A DNA stretch of 64,000 nt. Origin: Ciona savignyi. Taxonomy: Eukaryota > Chordata > Ascidiacea > Phlebobranchia > Cionidae. How positions within the stretch are numbered: position 1 is the stretch's first letter; each line of letters starts with the position of its first letter. Positions 1-11,184 of this stretch are shown here, one piece after another. Location of the stretch: NCBI GenBank assembly GCA_000149265.1, contig CH003211.1, positions 953,369 through 1,017,368 on the forward strand. Direction: 5' to 3'. Position numbers and translations under genes: made by a program. The notes below the pieces were generated by a model. It saw nothing but the letters and a program-made list of their open reading frames with translations, was not told the origin of the DNA and made no database searches.

Positions 1-3000
1 AAGATGAATGCTGACATCGGCGTATTGCTGTGTGGAAATGGTGGCGTAACACAAACTGCTCTGGCGATCCAAACTCGCAATAAAAAAAATAAAGCAGAAG
101 GTACTGGGTTCAATGCCTAATGGAGCTACTTGTAATACAGTGCATTGAGTGCAAAGAAATAAATATTACATTAATCTAGCTATCCTGTCAATGAATAGCA
201 GGATAGGATGCTTATGTTCATATGAAATGGTATCAAGCAAATTATTCTTATTACTTGTGCAATCATTGAAAAACTGCAAGATATTTTAAGGTTTTTAGTA
301 CAAAAAATAGTTTAAAAAATCATTTGAATAAATAGAATCGAGACAGTATTCGTTACGTTCCTAGTTTTGTGGGCTGCATGGAAAGAAATGAGAAAAAAAG
401 TTCAGGGTAAATGACGTGTTTATTCTCGAAGCCACCTGGCTTGATAAACACTTTGTGAATAATGTTTTTCTCTATGTATAAGTAAACCAATAAATCTAAC
501 AAAATATTACAATCATTTACAAAAATAAATTATAGCATTTTTTTTTATTCAATACATATGTTGAATAACCTACATAAAGGTTGACTTTGAGGGTTAAGAC
601 TCCTAATAGAAGTAGGCTGATCCAATCCAGCTGCTGTTATATGCAATCTGTTTCCGGCACGTTGGTCCACAGATTTTATCATCATGTCTTCTTTGTCTGC
701 CCAAAACACTGAAAAAATGTTGCTTTACTTTTCCAAAAATTGCTAGTGGAAAATAATACAATAATACAATAAAAATAATATCAACCATCCCCATGGTGTA
801 ATGGTATATAGATGACACGCTGTTTTACAATCCAGTTTATAAAAAATCTGAAGAAGATCATATAGTTGGACGTGTCTAAATTGAAAATATTTAAAAATAA
901 AAGTGGATTTAAATTATGTTCTCATTTTTTATTTTGTAACCAATTAGTTTTTTAATTTTTTTTATTTTGTCGTATTTTAAACGAGTTTTTTTTCTTATTT
1001 ACTTAATAAAAATTAACAGTTTTAGCAAGACTTGCATTAATTTAATAAAATCCCATAGCTGTACCTTTGTTGTCAAAGAGAAACATGCCAACTGGTGACC
1101 TAATGGTTTCGAACTGTCTTAAAACAACTCGTCTCATTCTACCACTTGTGTGGCAGGAATTTAAAGTGGCCAGCTCGCTGTCAAACCAGTATATTATGCT
1201 GGATGGTGAATCTGTTAAGCATATTTATAAAATTAGGATATATACTCGATTACTTCTGAATGTTGAGATACAGAAGGGTTGCGGGATCAAAACTGGTTGA
1301 TAGCTAGTTGGTTATGTTATTCGGCAAGAATAATGGGTTTTGCTAAGAGAAGGAATGCCTAAATCATATGCAACACACTGTAATAGCTCTACTAAACCAA
1401 TGGTGGCCATGGAGTAATTTACACATTCGGTAATCTGACGTTTGCCCATGTAGTACGCCCTGTGCATTTCCCATTTGTAGGGATAAAACATGAACATTTT
1501 ATTTAATTACATCCAACTATTAGAGCTATTTACCAAGAGTAAGAGATATTGGTTTTAGCATATCTTCTTGTGCCAATACTGTACATCGGTCCTGTGCACC
1601 CATCGAACATTTCTCAATTTTCGGATAAATTCCAACATCAGTGACATAAAAATAACTAAAAAACACAAGATGTAATAAAAAAATGTGCAGAAACTGATAT
1701 AAGGATGTTTGTGTAGTGATCTTATCATAATTGCCATGTGGTTTTCTATTGAGGCTGTTGTGGTTATAATTAGAATTTTAAAATAACAACTACTTCTGAC
1801 TTTTTTTAAATTAAAAATTTACCAAAAATTAGGATCCAAATCAATAGCATGTTTAGGATAGGATTCTAATATGAATCAGAAAATGCGGGCAATTGTCCGA
1901 TTATCTCGTGCCCACTGTGGAGTAATTGGAGCTATTACAGTAAATTGTATATGATTAGGACGTTTTTATCTATTTAGTACATTCCATTTATTCACTGGGT
2001 TAAGGCAACGTCCATTGCTTTTGAGACAACCCACTAGGTAGCAGTTGGTTTCGATCAAGCAACCTTTCAGTTAACAGTTGAAGCAGTAGACGTTTTAACC
2101 AACTAAGCGAACCAACCAGACTGTATGGTGTAATGAACTCAGAAGCTATTAAATTTCACTGTGTTCAAATAACAACTGTTCACAGCTTTGTTTTACTGAC
2201 ATTCCAGTGTGATATGACTCAGTAATTACATGTTTTCCTTTGAATTAACAGTGACTTCAGGCAACATATTGATTTGTTTGTTTGAACTGATACAAAGTAT
2301 GTCATTTTACTGCCTTCATTAGGTTTTTTACTAAATAAAAATGGTACTTATTGTAATGAATAACACAAAAATGTAAAAATAAAAATAAAATATTATGGCC
2401 ACATCGGACAGCCATTAATCAAATACTCACCCAGTATTTGGGTCCACCTGTATAGCATGGGGTATGTAGTCGACATCACGGTTGATAAGAATTTTCATGT
2501 GACCTGTTAGAGTCATTACAACTCTAATACTGTGGTCATCTGTCCAATATAGAACCTCATGCACCCAGTCAAATGATAATTGCCTTGGAGTTGATACCTG
2601 CGGAACCGCATGCATATTAAACTTTTAAAAATGTTTGTCTGTCTACAAATAAACTGAGTGAAAATGTATTCCAAAACCATTGCGCTAAAAACACATGTTT
2701 CTAAGATCATTTATATTTATGTTGAGCATTTAGGATATACATGTTTCTTTTCCAAAAAATGAGATAAAGGGAAATGAGTGTTATCACACACGTAATCATC
2801 AAATTACCTTCTGCCTACCGTCAGATTGCCTTTCACCTACCGTTGGGTTAGCTCACACAGTAATAGTTTCATACCTGTTTTTTTCTTCTTAAGCATACAA
2901 ATGTAATAATACAATAAATAGCTTAATACTTTACCAAACTGTTGCTTTGTAGAACTGAAACATTCGACACAGATGTAAAGCTATCAGAAAATGAAGCTCT

Positions 3001-6000
3001 GGATTTAAAAAAAGAAAATTTCAAAAATCGAATAGGATAGGTTATAAAATTTTATGTGGAATTTGTTTAGGCAGCTTTTTTACATTTTTTTTTATAAAAA
3101 TCCAAGTACTGCATCCCCAAAGTTATATATCTCCTTATGCAGAAAATGAACGGTTGCTTGTGCGGCCCGGTGGTCTACGGTTTCGTCGCCTTTCAATCGA
3201 AAGGTTGCAGGTGCAAAACTGGCAGCTAGCTAGTCGGTTGTGTCCTTGGGCAAGGCACTTTACGGACATTGCCTGATCCCAGTGGATTAATGGGTTCTAC
3301 CAAATTGAAGGAACATGTCTATCATATACAACACACTGCAATAGCTCCGGTAACCCGACGATGGACGCGAGGTGATCTGACGATTGCCCGTGTGATAACC
3401 CCCTAGGTTTTCCCATTCACGGGGATAAACATGAATATCCTATCCTATCCTATACCAGTATACTGTCAATCAACAGACTAATTTGTGGCCATACATGTAG
3501 GTGTCATTGGTTATATAGGTGTCATTGGTTATATAATCCAAAGCTGCCATTTGGATCAACAACTTTTGAATACCTTTCGTTAACCAATGATATACTGTCA
3601 ATCAACAGACCAATTTGTGCCCATACATTATGTAGGTGTAATTGGTAATACAATACAAAGCTGCCATTTGGATTAACAACTTTTAAACACTTTCCATTAA
3701 CCAATGATAGGTTATAAACACGTAGCCATTTGAGTGATGATCAAAAAACAACAAAGTCGACAAATGATCATGGCAAATTATTAAAAATTCATATACCAAA
3801 TTGGAATAAAATCGGTTGTGGAAATTTCTGTAATAATAACCATGTGCTTGATTATAACCACCACACAGTGATACCACAAGGCATTATACAATGACAGCTT
3901 AGTGAGTCGACAGAGTTTCTAAAAGATTTACTTCATTATTTGTCGATTCAATGGAATGATCCAAAAAAGAACTCTTCTTCTGATGTCCAAATCCATCGAT
4001 AATATTTTGCTTTCTCCCGTAAACATGGTCAATTTATCAAGCCTTCTGAGCCGACTATCAATTAAAGATGTTATTATGTTTGGGTAATGGCTGTAAAGTA
4101 CTTTTAAGCATGTAAACAGGCATACAAAATAAATAAATTAAAAGGCAGATCAAAGTAAACAACTACGTAGTCATGACCAAAATTCGTATCCTCTTAATTC
4201 CAAAACAATTTGTCTATTATATATTATGAAACAAAATCATGTTTTTCAACTGTAGCATTTCAATCTACATCCACCCTAAAACATTGTGGCCAACATTGTA
4301 TGCTTCGCTCAAGTTTTAATTTTCAATAATTTCTAATTATTTTTCTAAATTATGACCAATATGGGACATCGTTTGAATTCACAATTTTTATCAACCTGTT
4401 TTGAATAAGGACTTTTATCTGATGATCATCTGTATAAATGATCCCTGGAAATGCAGGTTTCGTAGTTCCTTGAAAGAATGAAACATTTTCAAATATGTAG
4501 CTCCGTGATTATAGTGGTTAAGACATGTTGTGGTGATCATAATTCCTTGTATCCTTGGGGCAAGACACTTGAGGGAAATTTCTTGAAAAAACGAATGGTT
4601 CCATGACAACTGAACCCCTTACAACTGAACCCCTTACAACTGAACCCTTACAACTGAACCCTTTACAACTGAACCCCTACAATTAAACCCCTTACAACTG
4701 AACTCCTTTTACCTGAACCCCTTTAAACTGAACCCCTTTACAGCTAAACCCATTTCAATTGAACCTCTTTACAACTGAACCCTCTTTTCAGTTAAAAGGG
4801 TTCTGTTAAAAGGGGTTCAGTTGTAAAGGGGTTCAGTTGTAGGGGCTCAGTTGTAAGGGGTTCAGTTGTAAAGGGTTCAGTTGACTGGTCACCAAAACGA
4901 ATAGTTGAATTTGATACTTTTCGTATCAATCCTAAAAAATATACTATTTTTATTTAATACTTGTAGGTTGAAATGCTGATATCGAGGCGTCTTTTGATCT
5001 TGAATGAATTGCGTTGCTGTATCTCCCAACATAACTTGCTGGTGTGGATGCCCTTGACACCTGTACTGTGCCTCCCACAGTAGCTTGGGGAGAAATGAGG
5101 GTAAATGCCAAAGATTTTTAAATTATATTCATTTATTTTTATGTTTATTGATCAGAAACAATAAAAATAAAAACAAATAGGGAAAACGGTGTCACCAATT
5201 TTACAGGGTAATCGAATAAATTATGATTTTGAGGATTTTATAAGGTATATTTGTTTACTGTAAATTGATTGTCGATGGTTTATTCGCCACTAAACAAAAA
5301 GAATGTCATCACCAACCAGACACTTACTGGAACATTGTCTCCATTGAAATAGATCATTACAATTTAAAACAAATACTGATCACATTTAAATAGCTCCAAC
5401 AACATAAAGTGTTGTATTCTGATTACATAATAATGAGTATCTTTAAAATAAACATAAAGATCAAGTTTCAAAATTTGGTCAGCATCATTCCATTTATAGG
5501 CCTATATAGCCAACTGGTGGAGATACCTACTTAAAGTAAAACCAGAATTTTTGACAGAAAACTAAGCAAGGATTGGCCATGATTTTTTATATTGGTTTTC
5601 ATCGTGAATTATGTTCCGGTAGAGTAGTAGGTTTTTAACCTTCGTGAGTCAGCTAACGACTGCTGAATAATGTAAAAACTAAGCAAAATTAAAAACCACC
5701 TGGATAAATGCCAGCATGAACGGCCGCCGCACAGACAAAAGAATCCTTTGAATAAATTCTATTTCCCCACAAGTGGGCGGAAACTAGGCCACACGACCAC
5801 GGACATTCGATAGAAAAGTCGGATGGAAATGTGGAAGCTTGTACATAGCATGCCCCGTCACCTGTGTAAAACTAGTTAATTAAGGCTATCACAATGGATT
5901 TGTCAACTGTTTAAATACCAAATTTCTACAGTTAGCCTGCTTGGTCTATGGCAATTGGACTTTTTTAAACCATGATTTAACTGTTTTTTTTAAAAAAGAG

Positions 6001-6927
6001 CCTTGTCAGTAGGACCATGTACAGGTATAAGTTTTGAGACTGGTTGTGCTCTCAAAGAGTAGCTATTTAAATAGAGAAACGTTATCCCATTGCACAGAAA
6101 AAATAAAAATGATTCCTTTATCCTAGCACTTACCTGCACAAGGGCTACAAGCCACAGCCACCAGTCGTGAGCCACGCTTCACAGGGCACCACAAAGTACG
6201 GTAAATCTCCTGTGTGCATCCGTAGTACGTGCGGTTTGTTTGTCGGATGGTAAAAGGTAAATGACATCTGGATCCTGACAACGTGCATTTGTAACCTAAA
6301 ATAAAAAACAGTTTGTTTATTCCTCAGTATATTCGTATTTGCACCATATTCATTGTAATAAGGGGACTTGGTGGGTTGTTGGTTTGATGCCATGTTAAAT
6401 TTGCATTGTAACTATCTAACCACTGACAAGTAAACTGATTATTTGACTAGATAGCTACTTTGAAAGTTGTGATGTGCATGAGTTACTTGTTCCAAGTACC
6501 CTGTTGTGATTACATTATTTTTTTAGAGATTACATTACGGGCAATCGTCAGATCACCTCGCACCCATCGTCGGGTTACCGGAACTATTGCAGTGTGTTGC
6601 ATATGATAGAAACGTTCCATTTAATTTGGTTAAACCCATTAATCCGCTGGGTTAAGGCAATGTCCATAAAGTGCCTTGCCCAAGGACACAAACGATTAGC
6701 TAGCGACCAGTTTCGCACCTGCAACCTTTGATTGAAAGGCGACGCACTTAACCGTTAGACCAACCGGCCGGATAAATATGTGAAGGATGTGAAGGATAAA
6801 GTTAATTTTTGTAATATTAAAGTAATAAATACCAATTATACATACCAAAAGTACTACCAATAGTACTATTTAGAGAAATACAACTCAGAATGGCTACTAA
6901 AATACATAAAAATTGCAAACACTGCAT
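1..6927 (-). CDS. Secreted/membrane protein: signal peptide, FN2, LCCL, YWTD propeller (partial)
   Basis: I joined twelve exons on the minus strand by splice sites and phase: 6846-6927, 6134-6295, 5700-5861, 4961-5083, 4396-4468, 3932-4090, 2935-2998, 2431-2597, 1534-1655, 1065-1211, 570-708 and tentatively 1-60. Exon 1 (start ATG at 6927) gives a hydrophobic signal peptide, MQCLQFLCILVAILSC. Exon 2 is a fibronectin type II module (C..CHLPF, YYGCT, LWC, VAC). Exons 3-4 form an LCCL domain (IECPWSCG, RIYSKDSFVC, AAAVHAGIYP, then VGGTVQVSR). Exons 5-11 give YWTD repeats: IIYTDD, VLFWII, VLYWTDD, YFYVTD, IIYWFD and VFWADK, i.e. a six-bladed LDL-receptor class B propeller. The 1-60 piece has a Cys pair and may begin an EGF-like region. 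FN2 and LCCL exons are symmetric phase 1-1, typical of shuffled extracellular modules. Function is unknown; ligand binding at the cell surface or in matrix is inferred. The 3' end lies outside the window. Confidence 0.8.
1270..1505 (+). repeat. Diverged tRNA-derived SINE
   Basis: Degraded copy of the window's SINE, recognised by GGGTTGCGGGATCAAAACTG (B-box region) and ACACACTGTAATAGCTC. It lies in an intron of the FN2-LCCL-YWTD gene. Confidence 0.6.
1885..2125 (-). repeat. Diverged SINE, reverse orientation
   Basis: Reverse-complement SINE remnant: GGAGCTATTACAGTAAATTG near the 3' part and a decayed tRNA-like head near 2040-2115. Intronic. Confidence 0.6.
3163..3454 (+). repeat. tRNA-derived SINE with (TATCC)n tail
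   Basis: Near full-length element with head CGGCCCGGTGGTCTACGG, B-box region GAAAGGTTGCAGGTGCAAAA, body and a TATCC pentamer tail. The A-box region has lost about ten bases relative to other copies. Intronic in the FN2-LCCL-YWTD gene. Confidence 0.85.
4605..4884. repeat. Inverted tandem repeat (fold-back) of ACAACTGAACCCCTT
   Basis: From 4605 to about 4788 a roughly 15-16 base unit close to ACAACTGAACCCCTT repeats about a dozen times with small length changes. From about 4792 to 4884 the same unit runs as its reverse complement (AAGGGGTTCAGTTGT). The two arms can pair into a long hairpin. It sits in an intron between the LCCL and YWTD exons. Confidence 0.9.
6535..6772 (-). repeat. SINE, reverse orientation, 3' truncated
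   Basis: Reverse complement of the SINE body and tRNA-like head, ending in ACCGTTAGACCAACCGGCCG. The pentamer tail is missing. It lies between the signal-peptide and FN2 exons. Confidence 0.85.
6846..6927 (-). CDS. Signal-peptide exon of the FN2-LCCL-YWTD gene
   Basis: ATG at 6927-6925 opens 27 codons that are almost entirely hydrophobic for the first 17 residues, followed by a Ser/Thr-rich stretch (NSTIGSTF). The exon ends in phase 1 at a GTATGT donor, and the next exon upstream of the FN2 module begins in the matching phase. No upstream in-frame extension was needed. This is the evidence that the FN2 module is near the true N terminus. Confidence 0.72.
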
Positions 6928-7829
6928 ATTTAACGCCAAACTTTTAAAAACCACTGAGCCCAATGACCAAGCTCAGGATAGAATATACGGTTCTAAGATT
7001 AAGGTAAATAACCACTGCTCACAACTGATTTAAACTTACTTTAGCTGGAAATTGGCAGGCTAATTATAGATGAAAAATGCCCGAGGCTTCATGCAATTTA
7101 TGTTTCGTACCAGCTTCCAGTTTCCATCACAAATTTCTTATTCATCGACGGGAAATCCCCAAAGTATATGTTGTAAATGATGACGTAGAAACATATATTC
7201 ATGTAGGTGAATCGGCTGGGTCTCGTCAAGGGTTCGGCAAAATATGCATGTAAACAGCATATAGGCAGTGGAGATGTTGCATAAAAAGGTCCAGACATAA
7301 AAATGGTTTCACTTGGCTTAATATTCATAATTTTTCTTGTGCATGCGGGGAACTGAAATGACATTGCCTGTACCCCAGTGGGTGATATTTGGCTGAACTA
7401 AATCAGCAGGAATTTACCAACTACATATAATACGCTGCAACAGCTTCGGTAAACCGACATTGGGCTCTGGTGATTGCCCTTGTGATAGGCCAAACGCCCC
7501 TTTCGCTTTTGCCTCCACGGGCATAAAATAAGAATGTCTTATCTTAAGCACAGAATAGATCGGGATAGACGGACGTGTGGGTAAAAGTGTGACTTGCAAT
7601 CACGTTAATCATTACGAGCTCAGAAAACCGGACCGCGTAGAACCCTTTAATACTGCTACAAAGTCTTGACACCACGTCTCAGTCGTGTCATTGATAATAA
7701 ACGCGGCGAATTTCACATCTATGTCGAGTGTATGTGTGGCCGACGTTTTGTGGCAAGTGTGTGTGCGTAAAGACACTATTTAAACTACATAAAAACGTTG
7801 TTAATGTGTAGTCAAAACTCTGTTTGTCA
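6928..7829. other. Intergenic region, no gene recognised
   Basis: Between the start of the minus-strand FN2-LCCL-YWTD gene and the plus-strand peptide array. It should contain promoter sequence for the former. Apart from the diverged SINE at 7360-7553 I see nothing I can name. Confidence 0.6.
7360..7553 (+). repeat. Diverged SINE body
   Basis: Weak but collinear similarity to the SINE 3' half: ACGCTGCAACAGCTTCGGTA, then a diverged CACGGGCATAAAAT segment. Confidence 0.55.
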
Positions 7830-7831
7830 CT

Positions 7832-8110
7832 GTAGAAAACTTGCAATAGTGGAGTATACACAAGTGCATAAACAGCAATTCAAGGCGCGATGATAATTGC
7901 ATCCTGCTTTGTTTCCGATTTATCAAGAAGACAGTGAGATAACATATGTATGAAGATCATCAGTCGCAAATAAAATTATTCAGTATATACTATATTGGCA
8001 GTATAGCTGGTAAGTTTAATTTACTTCATCAATGTGAAAGGGTACTTAGTTTTTTTTATTTATATTGTGCATGTACTGCTTTTTGCCAGATGATACGAAT
8101 AATATCACCG
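7832..8110 (+). pseudogene. Decayed first copy of the secreted-peptide gene
   Basis: Homologous to the promoter, leader and exon 1 of the three intact peptide genes downstream. The leader block (GTGCATAAACAGCAATTC, CATCCTGCTTTGTTTCCG, AGTCGCAAATAAA) is well preserved. The start codon is GTG at 8034-8036 instead of ATG, the TATA-like site is TAGAAAA, the signal-peptide region has drifted, and a SINE follows at 8196. No exon 2 is present. I read this as a dead member of the tandem family. Confidence 0.65.
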
Positions 8111-8195
8111 GTTTATCATGTTCTAACTTACTCTCTCGCATTTTCAAGTTCAGTTTTAACCCAAGGAATAAAAAAACAAGCAGAATTTTTGCACA

Positions 8196-8351
8196 CTTTT
8201 CGGACATTGCCTGAACCCAGCGGATTATTGGGTTCTACCAAATTGAAGGTAACCCGACCTTGGGCGCGAGGAGATCTGACGATTGCCCGTGTGTAAACCA
8301 CCTTGGTTTTCCCATTAACGGGAATAAAGATGAATATCCTATCCTATCCTA
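8196..8351 (+). repeat. SINE, 5' truncated
   Basis: Begins at CGGACATTGCCTGAACCCAG and ends in CCTATCCTATCC. The tRNA-like head is absent. It separates the decayed peptide copy from the first intact copy. Confidence 0.85.
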
Positions 8352-8380
8352 AATGTAGTCAAAACTGTGTTTTGTTCTTG

Positions 8381-8387
8381 TATAAAA
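8381..8387 (+). promoter_or_regulatory. TATA box of peptide gene 1
   Basis: TATAAAA followed by CTTGC, 220 bases before the ATG. Gene 3 has GTATAAAACCTGC at almost the same distance (209 bases), and gene 2 has a weaker CATAAAA near 9645, about 211 bases before its ATG. Conserved spacing across tandem copies supports a core promoter; transcription starts were not observed. Confidence 0.6.
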
Positions 8388-8600
8388 CTTGCGACGGTCA
8401 AGTAAACATGAAAATGCATATAACTGCAATTCATGGCCACGATGATAATTGCATCCTGCTATGTCTCGCGCTCGAGATATTTCCGATCTATTAGAAAGAA
8501 AGCGGAGTGAGCATATGTATAACGATCAACAGTCGCAAATAAATTTATTCAATACACTATATTAACATCCTAGCTGGTTAGACTTATTTACTTCATCAAT

Positions 8601-9471
8601 ATGGAAGGGTGCGTGGTCTTTGTTATTTTAATTTTGTGCACGTTCTGCTGCACGATTGTTTCAGGGGGCGGTGGAATTCACACTCGGAATTCACAGACAA
8701 GGTAAGGATTTTTTTTTACAAATTTCTATTCCGCTTTAACTTTTTCGGGATTGATAAATACATAATGCTTTAGATTTAAATTATCGATTCCGATATTTTA
8801 GCATTAGTTTCTATAAGGAGTATCACACAAAGCATTATAATTTATTAGAATAGGGAATGACAAGTTTATGACCAGGGAAAAATTAAACTTAACTTTTTTT
8901 GGGTGAGTACTTACTCACCGGATAAATACTAGCGCCCAAAAAGCTGGAAATGTGGCAATACCGGCGTGTTGGGCTGTCTTGTCTGCCCGAAAGTAACATA
9001 ATCGAAACCGGCCGATATATTTCGTTTATGTTTTGTGAAAATACACTACTAAACGGACAGTACCTGAAACGATTTTATGGGGTTAACATGAATTCAGCAC
9101 TGTCTTCTTTATGCATTTTACAATGTGACAACTCCGGAATGCCTAATTTCACATTTACCCGTTTACCATCCTATACCAATGAACAAGAATATTTTGCACT
9201 TAGACGGCGGTCGTTAAACGCTTAAAAACTATGTAAGTTCATAGTATAGGTAATAATTGCAAAACGTACCCACCAAATGTAATGATTAATTTCATTGAAG
9301 TTTACAGCTTTTCAATATATAAAGGTTACAAATTCAAAAATACCATCACAAACATTGCCTAATGTGTATATATTTGTTCTCAGTTCAACGCAATACAACA
9401 CCAAGAAGTTTGAAAAGCAACTTCTCTTAAATGAAGCAAGAATGCTTTTCAATTTACAAAGCGAGGAATGA
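8601..9471 (+). CDS. Small secreted peptide, tandem copy 1
   Basis: Exons 8601-8701 and 9384-9471 join in phase 2 to encode 62 residues. The first 21 form a signal peptide (MEGCVVFVILILCTFCCTIV). The rest, after a GGGGIHTRN segment, ends in a charged, probably helical part (TKKFEKQLLLNEARMLFNLQ). All cysteines are in the signal peptide. A KK pair in the tail could be a processing site. Donor GTAAGG and acceptor TTCTCAG are good, and the poly(A) signal AATAAA is at 9488-9493. Two paralogues follow on the same strand with the same structure. I do not recognise the family. A hormone-like, defensive or gamete peptide are all possible. Expression would settle whether it is real. Confidence 0.68.
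9126..9225 (+). CDS. Possible alternative last exon of peptide gene 1
   Basis: Inside the intron, a phase-2 reading frame from 9126 to a TAA at 9225 reads DNSGMPNFTFTRLP, then EQEYFALRRRSLN. Gene 3 keeps a homologous frame with the same stop and only an in-frame three-base length difference. The two copies with an AG at this position (genes 2 and 3) would splice it to exon 1 in frame; here the site reads ACAATG, so the acceptor looks lost. It could be a real alternative exon decayed in this copy, or chance openness. Confidence 0.35.
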
Positions 9472-9855
9472 TTGCATTAACGTAATCAATAAATTGTCAA
9501 ATGAGCTTTAATAAGTGTTCTCTCTTAGATTTTAATATTTAACAAAAATTGGTTGGTTCAACATAAAACACTTACGACTGTGAGTAAAAGTTTTACTCGT
9601 GAGTGTGTGTGTGGGGTTGTCAACATAATAATAAGCAAAAACTACATAAAATGTTGAACATATATGCATGTAACTTAAAAGTTATAAGTGCACGGAACTG
9701 CAAATCATAGGAGCGATTGTAAGTGCATCCTGCTTTATTTCCGATTTATCAAGAAGACAGTGAGATAACATATGTATGACGATCACCAGTCGCAAATAAA
9801 TTTATTCAATATACTATTGACAGACTAGCTTGTTAGACTTATTGACTTCATCAAC

Positions 9856-11057
9856 ATGAAAGGGTACAAGATCTTTGTTATTTTAACCATAATGTGCATG
9901 TTCTGCTGTCAGATTGTTTCAGTGGGCGGTGGTATTCACACTCGGAATACACATGCCGGGTAAGTTTGCTTGTAGTCTATAAAAGAGATTTTACTACTGA
10001 CACGATCGCAACATATCGTTCTTAAAAAAAAAAAAATTTCATATATTTGCTCTCCAATTTTTACTAATTCGTATTCGTTTTACCTTTTTGAGATTGATTT
10101 ATGCATTACGCTTTAGCTTTAGATTTTCTATTTCGTTATTTTAGCATTAGTTCTTACGAAGTATAAAACAAAGAATTATGATTTATAAAAAAGGGCATGA
10201 CAATTTTATCACCCGTGTTAGTTTAACTTATCACCTTTCTGGTGAGTACAACTCGGCGGATGAATAAAATAATCAAAACCAATCTATAGATGTCGTTTGT
10301 GCTTTGTGAAAATGCACTGCTTAACGGACATTGCCTGACACCATTGTTTATTTATGGGGTTAACTTGACTAGAGCACTGTCTTCTTTGTGTACTTTACAA
10401 AGTGACGACTCCAAAAAGTCTCCTTTTACATTTCTCCGTTTCCACTTGGCCGGCCGGTTGGTAAGTGCGTCGCCTTTCAATCGAAAGGTTGCAGGTGCGA
10501 AACTGGTCGCTAGTTAGTCGGTTGTGTCCTTGGGCAAGGCACTTTACGGACATTGCCTGAACCCAGCGGATTAATGGTTTCTACCAAATTGAAGGAACGT
10601 GTCTAACATAATGCAACACACTGCAATAGCTCCGGTAACCCGACGATGGGCGCGAGGTGATCTGACGATTGCCCGTGTGTTAACCCCTTGGTTTTCCCAT
10701 TTACTGGGATAAAGATGAAAGATGAATATCCTATTCTATCCTATCCTATCCTATCCACTTCTGCAATAAACAAGAATATTTTGCACTAAGCAGTCATTAA
10801 ACTGCTAAAACTCTTAAAGTTTGTAGTATAGGTATAATATTGGCAAAAAAGTGACCCATAAACGTAAAGATTAATTAAATTGATGTTTATCTCTTATGAA
10901 ATATATAAAGTGACACAGTTAACCAACTATCACAAACATTGCCTAACGTGTGTATATACTTGTTTTCAGACCAATGCAATACGACACCGATATGTTTGAG
11001 ATGCAACTTCTGCTAAATGAAGCAAGGATGCGTTTTAATTTACAAAGAGACGACTGA
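9856..11057 (+). CDS. Small secreted peptide, tandem copy 2
   Basis: Exons 9856-9959 and 10970-11057 join in phase 2 and encode 63 residues. The signal peptide is MKGYKIFVILTIMCMFCCQI and is followed by VSVGGGIHTRNTHAG. The tail is PMQYDTDMFEMQLLLNEARM followed by RFNLQRDD; it lacks the KK pair of copies 1 and 3 and is more acidic. Poly(A) signal AATAAA at 11074-11079. The intron is enlarged by a SINE at 10448-10754. Its leader matches copies 1 and 3. The changes against paralogues fall mostly in the mature part, which suggests functional divergence, though I cannot measure rates. Confidence 0.68.
10448..10754 (+). repeat. Full SINE with target-site duplication CCACTT
   Basis: Complete element from GGCCGGCCGGTTGG to (TATCC)n, flanked by direct repeats CCACTT at 10442-10447 and 10755-10760. 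It interrupts the conserved intronic reading frame of peptide gene 2 after the residues FTFLRFH. Confidence 0.88.
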
Positions 11058-11184
11058 TTGCATAAAAGTAATCAATAAATTGTCAATGAGCTTCGAATAT
11101 TTTAACTTTAGATGGTTCAAAAGAACAAATGTTACGAAGGCATTAATATCGCCGTAATCTGTTTATACAAACGCAAGCTGCAGG

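Noticed and set aside
4605-4884. CRISPR-like array
   Set aside because: Units are contiguous with no unique spacers, and orientation flips midway; the host is an animal.
5326-5400. Extra exon between the two LCCL exons (GTAAGT donor, open phase-1 frame)
   Set aside because: The LCCL domain is continuous when 5700 is joined directly to 5083 (HAGIYP to ATVGG); an insertion would break it.
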